Origin: Streptomyces sp. TLI_146
GTDB lineage: Bacteria > Actinomycetota > Actinomycetes > Streptomycetales > Streptomycetaceae
Length of the DNA: 64,000 nucleotides
Assembly: GCF_002846415.1 (NCBI RefSeq)
Contig: NZ_PJMX01000001.1
Coordinates: 7,316,001 to 7,380,000 of the forward strand
Direction: 5' to 3'
Below, in pieces: positions 27,054-36,113 of this stretch (positions are counted from its first letter, which is position 1; every line of letters begins with the position of its first letter). The position numbers and the translations under genes are program-made. The notes under the pieces are model-generated. The model was not told where the DNA came from and searched no databases. It was given only the letters and a program-made list of their open reading frames with translations.

Positions 27054-28691
27054 ATGACTGCCACTCTCGTCGCCAAGGACCTCGCCGCCGGCCACGGCGA
27101 CCGCACGCTCTTCGCCGGGCTCGACCTCGTCGTCGCCCCCGGCGACGTCATCGGCCTCGTCGGGGCGAACGGGGCGGGGAAGTCCTCCCTGCTCAGGCTG
27201 CTCGCCGGACTCGACACGCCGGAGGACGGCGAGCTGAAGCTCTCGCCGCCCGGCGCCACCGTCGGGCATCTGCCGCAGGAGCCGGACCGGCGCCCCGGCG
27301 AGACCGTGCGCGCCTTCCTCGCCCGCCGCACCGGCGTGGCCGCCGCCCAGGAGGCCATGGACGCGGCCACCCAGGCCCTGGTCGACGGAGCGCCCGGCAG
27401 CGACGACGCGTACGCGGAGAGCCTGGAGCGCTGGCTCGACCTCGGCGGCGCCGACCTGGACGAGCGCGCCGAGGAGGTGGCGGCCACCCTCGGCCTCACC
27501 GTCGGCCTCGACCAGCCGATGACGGCCCTCTCCGGCGGCCAGGCCGCCCGCGCCGGTCTTGCCTCGCTGCTCCTGTCGCGGTACGACGTGTTCCTGCTCG
27601 ACGAGCCCACCAACGACCTCGACCTGGACGGTCTGGAGCGTCTGGAGTCCTTCGTCAAGGGCCTGCGCGCGGGCACGGTCGTGATCAGCCACGACCGCGA
27701 GTTCCTCACCCGCACGGTCACCAAGGTCCTCGAACTCGACCTCGCCCAGCAGCAGATCACGCTCTACGGCGGCGGCTACGAGGCGTATCTGGAGGAGCGG
27801 GAGACCGCCCGCAGGCACGCCCGCGAGGACTACGACGAGTACGCGGACAAGAAGTCGGCCCTGGAGAGCCGGGCCCTGATGCAGCGCGGCTGGATGGACA
27901 AGGGCGTCAAGAACGCCCGCCGCAAGGCGGGCGACAACGACAAGATCGGCCGCAAGTTCCGCAGCGACGCCAGCGAGAAGCAGGCCTCCAAGGCCCGCCA
28001 GACCCAGCGGATGATCGAGCGCCTTGACGTCGTCGAGGAGCCCCGCAAGGAGTGGGAGCTGCGGATGGAGATCGCGTCCGCCCCCCGCTCGGGCGCCGTC
28101 GTCGCCACCCTCAGCCAGGCCGAGATCCGGCGCGGCGACTACACCTTCGGCCCCGCGACCCTCCAGATCGACTGGGCCGACCGCGTGGCGATCACCGGCG
28201 CCAACGGCGCGGGCAAGTCCACCCTGCTCGCCGCCCTGCTCGGCCGCCTCCCGCTGGACGCGGGGCGGGCGACGCTCGGCTCCGGCGTCGTCGTCGGCGA
28301 GGTCGACCAGGCCCGGGGTCTCTTCGTCGGCGAGGAGTCCCTGCTGGAGGCGTTCTGCGCGGCCGTGCCCGACACCGAGCCCGCCGAGGTGCGCACGCTC
28401 CTCGCCAAGTTCGGCCTGCGGGCCGACCACGTGCTGCGCCCCGCCGCCTCCCTCTCGCCCGGCGAGCGCACCCGGGCCGCGCTCGCGCTGCTCCAGGGCC
28501 GGGGCGTCAACCTGCTCGTCCTGGACGAGCCGACCAACCACCTCGACCTCCCGGCGATCGAGCAGCTGGAGTCCGCCCTCGACTCGTACACCGGCACCCT
28601 GCTCCTGGTCACCCACGACCGCCGGATGCTGGACGCGGTGCACACCACGCGGCGCATCGAGGTGGCCGACGGCAAGGTGACGGAGCAGTGA
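27054..28691 (+). CDS. ABC-F family ATPase
   Basis: 545 aa, two ABC domains. Walker A motifs are GANGAGKSS and GANGAGKST; signatures LSGGQ and LSPGE (the second a variant); Walker B motifs LLDEPTNDLDL and LVLDEPTNHLDL. The inter-domain linker is long, charged and helical (about 240-320). The second signature reads SPGE rather than SGGE/Q, seen in several actinobacterial ABC-F proteins. Function is at the ribosome; class is unclear. Unlike the ABC-F at 3265-4905 it has no long leader. Confidence 0.9.
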   Translation: MTATLVAKDLAAGHGDRTLFAGLDLVVAPGDVIGLVGANGAGKSSLLRLLAGLDTPEDGELKLSPPGATVGHLPQEPDRRPGETVRAFLARRTGVAAAQEAMDAATQALVDGAPGSDDAYAESLERWLDLGGADLDERAEEVAATLGLTVGLDQPMTALSGGQAARAGLASLLLSRYDVFLLDEPTNDLDLDGLERLESFVKGLRAGTVVISHDREFLTRTVTKVLELDLAQQQITLYGGGYEAYLEERETARRHAREDYDEYADKKSALESRALMQRGWMDKGVKNARRKAGDNDKIGRKFRSDASEKQASKARQTQRMIERLDVVEEPRKEWELRMEIASAPRSGAVVATLSQAEIRRGDYTFGPATLQIDWADRVAITGANGAGKSTLLAALLGRLPLDAGRATLGSGVVVGEVDQARGLFVGEESLLEAFCAAVPDTEPAEVRTLLAKFGLRADHVLRPAASLSPGERTRAALALLQGRGVNLLVLDEPTNHLDLPAIEQLESALDSYTGTLLLVTHDRRMLDAVHTTRRIEVADGKVTEQ

Positions 28692-28765
28692 GCCGCCCGA
28701 CCTCGCGGTGACCCGAGCCCCGGGACGCGCCCCGGGACGCGCCCGCGTTACGTGAGCGGCGGGCG

Positions 28766-29920
28766 GTGCGCGCGTACGGTGAGCGGGTGGACCGCGAGCG
28801 CGACCGACTGCAGGCCGTTCTGGAGGCGCTGCCCCGGGCGGCGATCGTGCAAGGCGGCGACGAGCACGTGGTCGCCGTCAACCGCCGCTTCGTGGAGATG
28901 TTCGGCCTGGCCGGACGGGTTGCGTACGAGCCCGGGGACCCGCTCGGACCGGTGGTCGAGGCGGTCTGCGACACCTTCGCGGACCGTCCCGCCTGGGTGG
29001 TCGAGACCACCCACACGATCGCGGCCCGCCGTATCCACCGCGCCGCCGAGATCGACCTCACCGACGGCCGGGTCATCCGCCGCGACGTCGAGCCGCTCTA
29101 CGACTCCGATGGGCGGCCCTTCGGATCGCTGTGGACCGCCGAGGACATCACCGAGGACAAACGCCGTGAGCACGCGCTGCGCCGGGACAACGAGGCGCTG
29201 GCGGAGCTGGCCCGCCAGCGCAACGAGTTCCTCGCCTCCGCGTCGCACAATCTGCGCACCCCGCTGACCTCCATCATCAGCTTCTGCGATCTGCTCGCGG
29301 ACCCGGCGCCGGGCCCCCTGGACGCGGACCGGCTGGACTTCCTGGACGCGATCCGCCGCAACGCGCGGCGGATGGCGACCGTGATCACCACGCTGCTCGA
29401 CACCACGCGGATGCGCGAGCCCCAACTGCGCCTGGAGTTCGGCGAGGTGGACATCGGGCGGATGCTGGAGCACGCCGTACACGACCGCATGTCGACGCTG
29501 ACGGAAGCGGGCCTGTTCACGGTCCTCTCCTGCGAGCCGGGCCCGCCGCTGTACGGCGACGAGCACCGTCTGGAGCACGTCCTGGCGAACCTCCTGGAGA
29601 ACGCGGCCAAGTTCACGCCACCGGGCGGGAGGGTGGGGGTCGACGCGGCGCCCGAGGGCGAGGGCTGGCGCATCACGGTCTCGGACACGGGGATCGGGGT
29701 GCCGCGGGCGTACCGGGAGGAGATCTTCTCCGGTTTCGTACGGGCCCCCAACGCGGAGAGCGGCGGCTTCCCCGGCACCGGCCTGGGCCTGACCTTCAGC
29801 CGGGACATCGTGCGCCGCCACGGGGGTGACCTCACCGTCTCGGACGCGCCGGGCGGGGGAGCGGTCTTCACCCTGCGCCTACCGGTGGCCGGGCCCGGGC
29901 GCGGCGGGGAGGAGCCGTGA
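28766..29920 (+). CDS. soluble PAS-domain sensor histidine kinase
   Basis: 384 aa, no membrane segment. An N-terminal PAS-like region (about 14-130, from LQAVLEALPRAAIVQGG to the PAC-like EDITEDKRREH) precedes the HisKA dimerisation helix with phospho-acceptor H161 in SHNLRTPLTSI. The HATPase domain shows LLENAAKFTPPG (N box), SDTGIGVP (G1) and GTGLGLTFSRDIV (G2). It would phosphorylate the response regulator whose GTG overlaps its stop (GTGA). GTG 28766 is taken; GTG 28787 is a shorter alternative. The signal is probably cytoplasmic. Confidence 0.87.
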   Translation: MRAYGERVDRERDRLQAVLEALPRAAIVQGGDEHVVAVNRRFVEMFGLAGRVAYEPGDPLGPVVEAVCDTFADRPAWVVETTHTIAARRIHRAAEIDLTDGRVIRRDVEPLYDSDGRPFGSLWTAEDITEDKRREHALRRDNEALAELARQRNEFLASASHNLRTPLTSIISFCDLLADPAPGPLDADRLDFLDAIRRNARRMATVITTLLDTTRMREPQLRLEFGEVDIGRMLEHAVHDRMSTLTEAGLFTVLSCEPGPPLYGDEHRLEHVLANLLENAAKFTPPGGRVGVDAAPEGEGWRITVSDTGIGVPRAYREEIFSGFVRAPNAESGGFPGTGLGLTFSRDIVRRHGGDLTVSDAPGGGAVFTLRLPVAGPGRGGEEP

Positions 29921-30612
29921 CGCGGATCCTGACCGTCGAGGACGACCCGGACGTGGCGACGGCGCTGCGGGTACTGCTGACCCGGGCCGGGTACGAGGTG
30001 GTGGCCGCCGCCGACGGCCGCGAGGGCCTGCGCCGCCTCTTCGCCGACGGCCCCGACCTGATGATCCTCGACATCGGCCTGCCCGGCCTCGACGGCTGGC
30101 AGGTCCTGGAACGCACCCGGGACATGACGGACCTGCCCGTACTGCTCCTCACCGCACGCGGCGCCGAGAGCGACCGGGTGCGGGGTCTGCGGGCCGGGGC
30201 CGACGACTACCTGCCCAAGCCGTTCGGCAACGACGAGCTGCTGGCCCGGGTAGAGGCCCTGCTCCGCCGGGCCGCCCCCGCGCGCTGGGCGGGAGCCGCC
30301 CACGACGACGCCCTGCGCCTGGTCCCCGAACGCCGCGCGGCCCTCTGGCACGGCGAGGAGGTCCGCCTCAGCGACATCGAATACCGCCTGCTCCAACTCC
30401 TGGTCCGCAACCGAGGCCGAGTGGTCACCACGGACCAGCTACTCGACCAGGTCTGGGACGACCCCCAGGGCATCGGCCGCGACCGAGTGAAGTTCGCGGT
30501 ACTGAGACTGCGCCGAAAGCTCCAGCAGGCGGCGGGCGAGGGGGAGTGGGATCCGATCGAGGCGGTGCGGGGGTTGGGGTATCGGTATCGGGGGGAGGGC
30601 GGGGGCCACTAG
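29917..30612 (+). CDS. OmpR-family response regulator
   Basis: 231 aa. Receiver domain with acidic E8-D9-D10, phospho-acceptor D52 (LMILDIGLPGLDGW), LLLTARG and the conserved Lys of YLPKPF. The C-terminal winged-helix (about 130-228) includes LSDIEYRLLQLLVRNRGRVVTTDQLLDQVW and the terminal RGLGYRYR. It is translationally coupled to the upstream kinase. The kinase-first order is less common than regulator-first. Target genes are unknown; none of the neighbours obviously belongs to it. Confidence 0.92.
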   Translation: MTRILTVEDDPDVATALRVLLTRAGYEVVAAADGREGLRRLFADGPDLMILDIGLPGLDGWQVLERTRDMTDLPVLLLTARGAESDRVRGLRAGADDYLPKPFGNDELLARVEALLRRAAPARWAGAAHDDALRLVPERRAALWHGEEVRLSDIEYRLLQLLVRNRGRVVTTDQLLDQVWDDPQGIGRDRVKFAVLRLRRKLQQAAGEGEWDPIEAVRGLGYRYRGEGGGH

Positions 30613-30951
30613 AGGGGGCAGGGGCAGGGGGCGCAGCCCCCGCCCCTCCAGGGGCGCGGGGAACTGCGCGACCAGCCCTCCACGGTCCGCAGGCGAACAC
30701 AGCGGGGTGCAGGGGCCGCAGGCCCCGCAAAGGGGTCCGGGGGCGGAGCCCCGGGAAACGAGCCTCCACCCCCACCCACCCCCGGAGGGTTCAGGGAAGG
30801 GGCGGGGAGGGGGCCAAAGGTCCCGCCCACCCGGGGGCCGAACGTCACGAACCCCCACACCGCAACCATCCCGCAACCAACCACCACCACCCCCCGCAAC
30901 GCACCCCCCACACGCTCATGGACGTCCCGCCCGGCCGTCCGAGGAGCCCCC
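30613..30951. repeat. repeat-rich intergenic region with dispersed repeat copy C
   Basis: This 339-bp gap has no credible gene. It holds small palindromes (GGGGGCGCAGCCCCC near 30628-30642), repeat copy C (core AGGGGCGCGGGGAACTGCGC then GACCAGCC, 30650-30677, with GGTCCGCAGGCGAA following), and a second motif family, GGGTCCGGGGGCGGAGCCCC (around 30734-30753). The end is C-rich, running into the wecB start. Confidence 0.7.
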
Positions 30952-32085
30952 GTGCCCACCTCCCACCCCCTCCCGCCCCGCAGCATTGCCATCGTCCTCG
31001 GCACCCGCCCCGAGCTGGTCAAGCTCACCGAGCTGATCCGCCTGCTCGGCCCCGCCGCGCACGTCGTGCACACGGGCCAGCACTACGACGAGGAGCTCTC
31101 CGGCCGGTTCCTCACCGACCTCGGCATCCCCGAGCCGACCTACCTCACCGGCATCGGCGGCCGCCCCCGCGCCGTCCAGATCTCCGCGGCCCTGGCCCAG
31201 CTCGACGCGCTGTTCCTGGCGGAGCCGCCGCTGGCCGTGGTCGTCCAGGGCGACACCAACGCCGCGCTCGCCGGCGCCCTCGCCGCGAACGCCCGGTCGG
31301 TACCGCTCGTCCACGTCGAGGCGGGGCTGCGCAGCCACGACCGGAACATGCCGGAGGAGCACAACCGGGTCCTGATCGACCGGCTCGCCGACGTCCTGTG
31401 CGCGGCGACCCCGGAGAACCGCGACAACCTGCTGGCCGAGGGCGTGGCCCCGGAGCTCGTGGAGGTCACGGGCAACACGGTGGTCGAGGCGGTCCACAGC
31501 CGGCTCCCGGCCGCCGACGAGCGCTCCGCGCACCTGGAGGAGCTGGGTCTCACCCCGGACGGCTACGTCCTGGCCACCGTCCACCGCCCCGAGAACACCG
31601 ACGACCCGGCGGCCCTGCGCGCGATCCTCACGGAGCTGGCCGCGCTCGCGGCCGACGTGCCGGTGGTGCTGCCGCTGCACCCGCGTACCCGGGCGCGCGT
31701 CGAGGCGGCGGGGCTCGCCGCGCTGCTCGGGCCGCTGCGGGTGACCCGTCCGCTCGGATACCGCGACTTCCTTGCCCTGGCGCGGCACGCGGCGCTGCTC
31801 GTCTCCGACTCCGGGGGCGTCCAGGAAGAGGTCACCGTGCTGGGGCGGCCGCTGGTGGTCGTCCGCAACTCCACGGAACGGCCGGAGGCGATGGCCGACT
31901 TCGCGACGCTGGTGGCGCCGGGTCCCGCGCTCGGGCGTGCCGCACGGCAGGTGCTGGCCCTGGGGGCGGCGGGCCGCGCCCGGCTCGCGGCCCTGCCGAG
32001 CCCGTTCGGGGACGGACGCGCGTCGCGCCGGATCGTGGGCCTGCTGACGGAACTGGCCGCCACGCCGTACGCGACGGCGGCGTAG
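30952..32085 (+). CDS. wecB: UDP-N-acetylglucosamine 2-epimerase (non-hydrolysing)
   Basis: 377 aa, family length. Motifs: IVLGTRPELVKL at the start, HTGQHYDEELS, VVQGDTNAALAGALAA, HVEAGLRS, PEEHNRVLIDRLAD, and in the second half ATVHRPENTD, PLHPRTRARV, and SDSGGVQEE plus NSTERPEA. It interconverts UDP-GlcNAc and UDP-ManNAc, supplying ManNAc for wall polysaccharide or teichoic-type linkage units. GTG 30952 directly precedes the conserved region. It pairs with the downstream processive GT2, and both are bounded by copies of the dispersed repeat. Confidence 0.92.
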   Translation: MPTSHPLPPRSIAIVLGTRPELVKLTELIRLLGPAAHVVHTGQHYDEELSGRFLTDLGIPEPTYLTGIGGRPRAVQISAALAQLDALFLAEPPLAVVVQGDTNAALAGALAANARSVPLVHVEAGLRSHDRNMPEEHNRVLIDRLADVLCAATPENRDNLLAEGVAPELVEVTGNTVVEAVHSRLPAADERSAHLEELGLTPDGYVLATVHRPENTDDPAALRAILTELAALAADVPVVLPLHPRTRARVEAAGLAALLGPLRVTRPLGYRDFLALARHAALLVSDSGGVQEEVTVLGRPLVVVRNSTERPEAMADFATLVAPGPALGRAARQVLALGAAGRARLAALPSPFGDGRASRRIVGLLTELAATPYATAA

Positions 32086-32130
32086 CGCTTCGCTTGAAGG
32101 CCGCCCGCCGACCGCGGGTCGTTGCCGACT

Positions 32131-32221
32131 GATCGCGCAGTTCCCCGCGCCCCTCAGTGGCCGAAGGCCGTCGGTCGGCTGCCGGTCGTCGTCGGCTGGT
32201 CGCGCAGTTCCCCGCGCCCCT
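32131..32221 (-). repeat. dispersed repeat copies D and E (inverted orientation)
   Basis: Two reverse-orientation cores lie between wecB and the GT2: GATCGCGCAGTTCCCCGCGC at 32131-32150 continuing CCCT, and GGCTGGTCGCGCAGTTCCCC from 32194 continuing GCGCCCCTT. They are about 64 bp apart. Partial matches extend on each side. Confidence 0.75.
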
Positions 32222-32258
32222 TGCGAGGGCGCCGCCCCCCACTCACCGAAAGCCCCCC

Positions 32259-33587
32259 ATGCTCGACAGCCTCCTCATCCTCCTCTTCCCCTTCGCCCTC
32301 CTCACCTGCTTCCTCCTGTACTGGGCCGGAGCCCGGCACGCCTACCTCAACCGGCCGCGTACCGAAGCCGGTGACCCCGCCGCCCTCGACTGGCACTTCT
32401 TCGTGCCGTGCCGGGACGAGGAGGCCGTCGTGGGGGCCACCGTCACGCAGTTGCGCGGCGACTTCCCCGCCGCGCACGTGTGGGTCGTCGACGACGACAG
32501 CGACGACCGGACCGGGCTGATCGTCGCCGCCCTCGCGGAGGACGACCGCCGGGTCCATCTCGTACGTCGAATACGCCCCGACGCCCGCACCGGCAAGGGC
32601 GACGCGCTGAACGCCGCGTACGACCAGCTCGGGGAGTTCCTGCCGGAGGGCGCCGACCGCGACCGGGTCGTGGTGTGCGTCGTGGACGCCGACGGGCGGC
32701 TCGACCCGCGCGCCCTCGAACTGGTCTCGGGCCCGGCCGCGTTCGGGGACCCGGAGGTCGGCGGGGTGCAGATCAGCGTGCGGATGCGCAATGTGGACGA
32801 CCCGCGTCCGCTGCCCGACCGCGGCCGGACCGCCAACGCGTTCGCGCGGCTCCTCGTCCGTGTCCAGGACATGGAGTTCGCCGTCTCCAACGCCGGGATG
32901 CAGCTGCTGCGCGGCCGTACCGGCTCGGTCGGACTGGGCGGAAACGGCCAGTTCACCCGGCTCTCCGCGCTCGACCGGATCGCCGACGCCGAACGCCGCC
33001 CGTGGCAGCGCGGCGCGCTTCTGGAGGACTACGAGCTGGGCCTGCACATGATCCTCGCGGGCTTCCGCATCACGCACATCGCCGACACCTGGGTCTCCCA
33101 GGAAGGCCTGCCGCACGCCCGCCGACTGCTCACCCAGCGCACCCGCTGGGCGCAGGGCAACTTCCAGTGCGTGCGCTACGCCCCGCGCATCGTCTCGTCC
33201 CGCCACTACAGCGGCCGGGGCGTGCTGGAGACGCTGTACACGTTCTGCCAGCCGGTCGCGCATCTGCTGACGCTCGCGCTGAGCGCGTTGCTGCTGCTCC
33301 TCGGCGGCGTCGGCTCACTGGCCCTGTGGCCGCTCATGCTGGTGCTCGCGGCCCTGGCCATCGGCCCGTTCGTCCTGTGGGGCCCGGTGTACCGCCGCGA
33401 CCACGCCCCGGACGCGTCCCGTCTGACGGCGGTGCTGTGGGGCGTGGCGCTGTGGCTGTACGCGTACCACCTCTTCGTGGTCTCGGCCCGCGCCTTCGTC
33501 CGTATGGCCCGGGGCCGCAACGGCTGGGCGAAGACGCGACGAAACGCGGAACCGCTCACGACAGGCCCGGTGGCCCTGGAGGCGTGA
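32259..33587 (+). CDS. membrane glycosyltransferase family 2 (processive, QxxRW type)
   Basis: 442 aa from ATG 32259; upstream in-frame codons run into the repeat. One N-terminal membrane helix (LLILLFPFALLTCFLLYWAG), a GT-A domain with VDDDSDD and VVDADGRLD metal-binding acids, then LLEDYELGL and QRTRWAQGN, the QxxRW acceptor motif of cellulose- and hyaluronan-synthase-like enzymes. Three or four helices follow (about 335-425). It probably polymerises or transfers a sugar at the membrane, possibly ManNAc-derived from the wecB product. Its stop is followed within 7 bp by a terminator-like repeat copy. Confidence 0.88.
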   Translation: MLDSLLILLFPFALLTCFLLYWAGARHAYLNRPRTEAGDPAALDWHFFVPCRDEEAVVGATVTQLRGDFPAAHVWVVDDDSDDRTGLIVAALAEDDRRVHLVRRIRPDARTGKGDALNAAYDQLGEFLPEGADRDRVVVCVVDADGRLDPRALELVSGPAAFGDPEVGGVQISVRMRNVDDPRPLPDRGRTANAFARLLVRVQDMEFAVSNAGMQLLRGRTGSVGLGGNGQFTRLSALDRIADAERRPWQRGALLEDYELGLHMILAGFRITHIADTWVSQEGLPHARRLLTQRTRWAQGNFQCVRYAPRIVSSRHYSGRGVLETLYTFCQPVAHLLTLALSALLLLLGGVGSLALWPLMLVLAALAIGPFVLWGPVYRRDHAPDASRLTAVLWGVALWLYAYHLFVVSARAFVRMARGRNGWAKTRRNAEPLTTGPVALEA

Positions 33588-33593
33588 CCCATG

Positions 33594-33655
33594 CCCCGCG
33601 CCCCTGAGGGGCGCGGGGAACTGCGCGATCAGCCACAGCGGACCCGCAGCCGAAG
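33594..33655 (+). repeat. dispersed repeat copy F with terminator hairpin
   Basis: A near-perfect 12-bp stem (33594-33605 and 33607-33618; effectively 11 bp with a 3-nt loop) followed by AACTGCGCGATCAGCCAC and GACCCGCAGCCGAAGTCACC. It lies between the convergent GT2 and tex genes, so it could terminate both. Confidence 0.75.
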
Positions 33656-33672
33656 TCACCGCACGCCAGCGG

Positions 33673-36033
33673 TCACCTGCGACCCTTCGGGTCCAGCAGC
33701 CCCGCCTTGCGCAGGGCATCCGCCATCGCCCCGTTCGCCGGGGGCGGCGGCGACTGGCGGCCACCACGATTGCGGTCGCCACCGCCCCGCTGCTGCTGCC
33801 GCTGCTGAGGCGGCCGTCCCTCCCGCTTGGGCCCGCCGCCCGAGGCGCCGGCCTCGTCGTCGAGCCGCAGCGTCAAGGAAATCCGCTTGCGCGGCACATC
33901 CACGTCAAGGACCTTCACCCTGACGATGTCCCCCGGCTTCACGACCTCGCGCGGGTCCTTCACGAACGTCCTGGACAGCGCCGACACATGTGCCAGCCCG
34001 TCCTGGTGCACCCCGATGTCGATGAACGCGCCGAACGCCGCCACGTTCGTCACCACGCCCTCGAGGACCATCCCCGGTTCCAGGTCGCCGATCTTCTCGA
34101 CGCCTTCCTTGAAGGTCGCCGTCTTGAAGGCGGGCCGCGGGTCGCGCCCGGGCTTCTCCAGCTCGCGCAGGATGTCCGTGACCGTCGGCAGACCGAAGGT
34201 CTCGTCCACGAACGCGTCGGCCCGCAGCGACCGCAGCACCGCCGTGTTGCCGATGAGCGCCGCCACCTCGCTGCCCGTGGACTTCACCATCCGGCGCACC
34301 ACCGGATACGCCTCGGGGTGCACGCTGGACGCGTCCAGCGGGTCGTAGCCGCCGCGGATGCGCAGGAAGCCCGCGCACTGCTCGTACGCCTTCGGGCCCA
34401 GGCGGGCCACGTCCTTGAGGGCCTTGCGGGAGCGGAACGGGCCGTTGGCGTCGCGGTGCGCCACGATGTTCTCGGCGAGTCCGGCGCCGATGCCCGAGAC
34501 GCGCGAGAGCAGCGGTGCGGACGCGGTGTTGACGTCCACCCCCACCCCGTTCACACAGTCCTCCACGACCGCGTCGAGCGAGCGCGACAGCTTCACCTCG
34601 GAGAGGTCGTGCTGGTACTGGCCGACGCCGATCGACTTGGGGTCGATCTTGACCAGCTCGGCGAGCGGGTCCTGGAGGCGGCGGGCGATGGAGACCGCGC
34701 CGCGCAGCGACACGTCCATGTCGGGCAGTTCCTGTGAGGCGAACGCCGACGCCGAGTACACGGAGGCGCCCGCCTCCGACACCATGACCTTGGTGAGCTT
34801 CAACTCGGGGTGCTTGGCGATCAGTTCACCGGCGAGCTTGTCGGTCTCGCGGGACGCCGTGCCGTTGCCGATGGCGATCAGCTCGACCGCGTGCTCCTTG
34901 GCGAGCCCCGCCAGCTTGGCGAGCGCCTGGTCCCACTTGTTGGCCGGGACGTGCGGGTAGATCACGTCCGTCGCCACGACCTTGCCCGTCGCGTCCACGA
35001 CGGCCACCTTCACGCCCGTACGGAACCCGGGGTCGAGCCCCAGCGTCGCGCGCGTCCCGGCCGGGGCGGCGAGCAGCAGGTCGCGCAGGTTCGAGGCGAA
35101 GACCCGCACCGCCTCGTCCTCGGCGGCCGTGCGCAGCCGCAGCCGCAGGTCGATGCCGAGGTGCACCAGGATCCGGGTGCGCCACGCCCAGCGGACGGTG
35201 TCGGCCAGCCACTTGTCGCCCGGCCGGCCCCGGTCCGCGATGCCGAAGCGGCGCGCCACCATGTTCTCGTACGCCGAGGGGCCGGGCACCGCCGCGTCCT
35301 CCGGGGAACCTTCGGGCTCCAGGACGAGGTCCAGGACCTCCTCCTTCTCGCCGCGCAGCATCGCCAGGACCCGGTGCGAGGGCAGCGCCGTGAACGGTTC
35401 GGTGAAGTCGAAGTAGTCGGCGAACTTGGCGCCCGCCTCCTCCTTGCCCTCGCGCACCTTGGCCACGAGGCGGCCCTTGGTCCACATCCGCTCGCGCACC
35501 TCGCCGATCAGGTCGGCGTCCTCGGAGAACCGCTCGGTGAGGATGGCGCGGGCGCCCTCCAGGGCCGCCGCCGGGTCCGCGACGCCCTTGTCCGCGTCGA
35601 CGAACGCGGCCGCGGCGGCCAGCGGCTCCACCGACGGGTCGGTGAGCAGGCCCTGCGCCAGCGGTTCGAGGCCCGCCTCGCGCGCGATCTGCGCCTTGGT
35701 GCGCCGCTTGGGCTTGAAGGGCAGATAGATGTCCTCCAGGCGCGCCTTGGTGTCGGCGGCGCGGATCTGCCGCTCCAGCTCCTCGGTGAGCTTGCCCTGC
35801 TCGCGTACGGAGTCGAGGACCGCCGTGCGGCGGTCCTCCAGCTCGCGCAGATACCGCAGCCGCTCCTCCAGGGTGCGCAGCTGGGCGTCGTCGAGCATCT
35901 CGGTCGCTTCCTTGCGGTAGCGCGCGATGAACGGCACGGTCGACCCGCCGTCGAGCAGCTCGACGGCGGCCTTCACCTGCCGCTCCCGTACACCGAGTTC
36001 CTCGGCGATCCTGCCTTCGATGGACGTCGTCAC
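33673..36033 (-). CDS. tex: Tex family RNA-binding transcription accessory protein
   Basis: 786 aa, standard Tex size. N-terminal Tex helices include ELLDGGSTVPFIARYRKEATE; the YqgF-like RNase H fold begins at LGLDPGFRTGVKVAVVD (about 335-351); the helix-hairpin-helix region has LSRVSGIGAGLAENIV; the C-terminal S1 domain (about 650-720) starts EGVVTNVAAFGAFIDIGVHQDG. The tail is low complexity, rich in Gly, Arg and Gln. Tex binds nucleic acids and influences transcription and stress tolerance. The start is GTG. It is convergent with the GT2. Confidence 0.95.
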   Translation of the reverse strand: MTTSIEGRIAEELGVRERQVKAAVELLDGGSTVPFIARYRKEATEMLDDAQLRTLEERLRYLRELEDRRTAVLDSVREQGKLTEELERQIRAADTKARLEDIYLPFKPKRRTKAQIAREAGLEPLAQGLLTDPSVEPLAAAAAFVDADKGVADPAAALEGARAILTERFSEDADLIGEVRERMWTKGRLVAKVREGKEEAGAKFADYFDFTEPFTALPSHRVLAMLRGEKEEVLDLVLEPEGSPEDAAVPGPSAYENMVARRFGIADRGRPGDKWLADTVRWAWRTRILVHLGIDLRLRLRTAAEDEAVRVFASNLRDLLLAAPAGTRATLGLDPGFRTGVKVAVVDATGKVVATDVIYPHVPANKWDQALAKLAGLAKEHAVELIAIGNGTASRETDKLAGELIAKHPELKLTKVMVSEAGASVYSASAFASQELPDMDVSLRGAVSIARRLQDPLAELVKIDPKSIGVGQYQHDLSEVKLSRSLDAVVEDCVNGVGVDVNTASAPLLSRVSGIGAGLAENIVAHRDANGPFRSRKALKDVARLGPKAYEQCAGFLRIRGGYDPLDASSVHPEAYPVVRRMVKSTGSEVAALIGNTAVLRSLRADAFVDETFGLPTVTDILRELEKPGRDPRPAFKTATFKEGVEKIGDLEPGMVLEGVVTNVAAFGAFIDIGVHQDGLAHVSALSRTFVKDPREVVKPGDIVRVKVLDVDVPRKRISLTLRLDDEAGASGGGPKREGRPPQQRQQQRGGGDRNRGGRQSPPPPANGAMADALRKAGLLDPKGRR

Positions 36034-36113
36034 GATCCCGTACCGCCTTCTCGCAGAGCTTGAGGCGCCATTGTGGCAGGCGGCACCGACAATCGGCGGT
36101 CAGCCCTTGCCGG

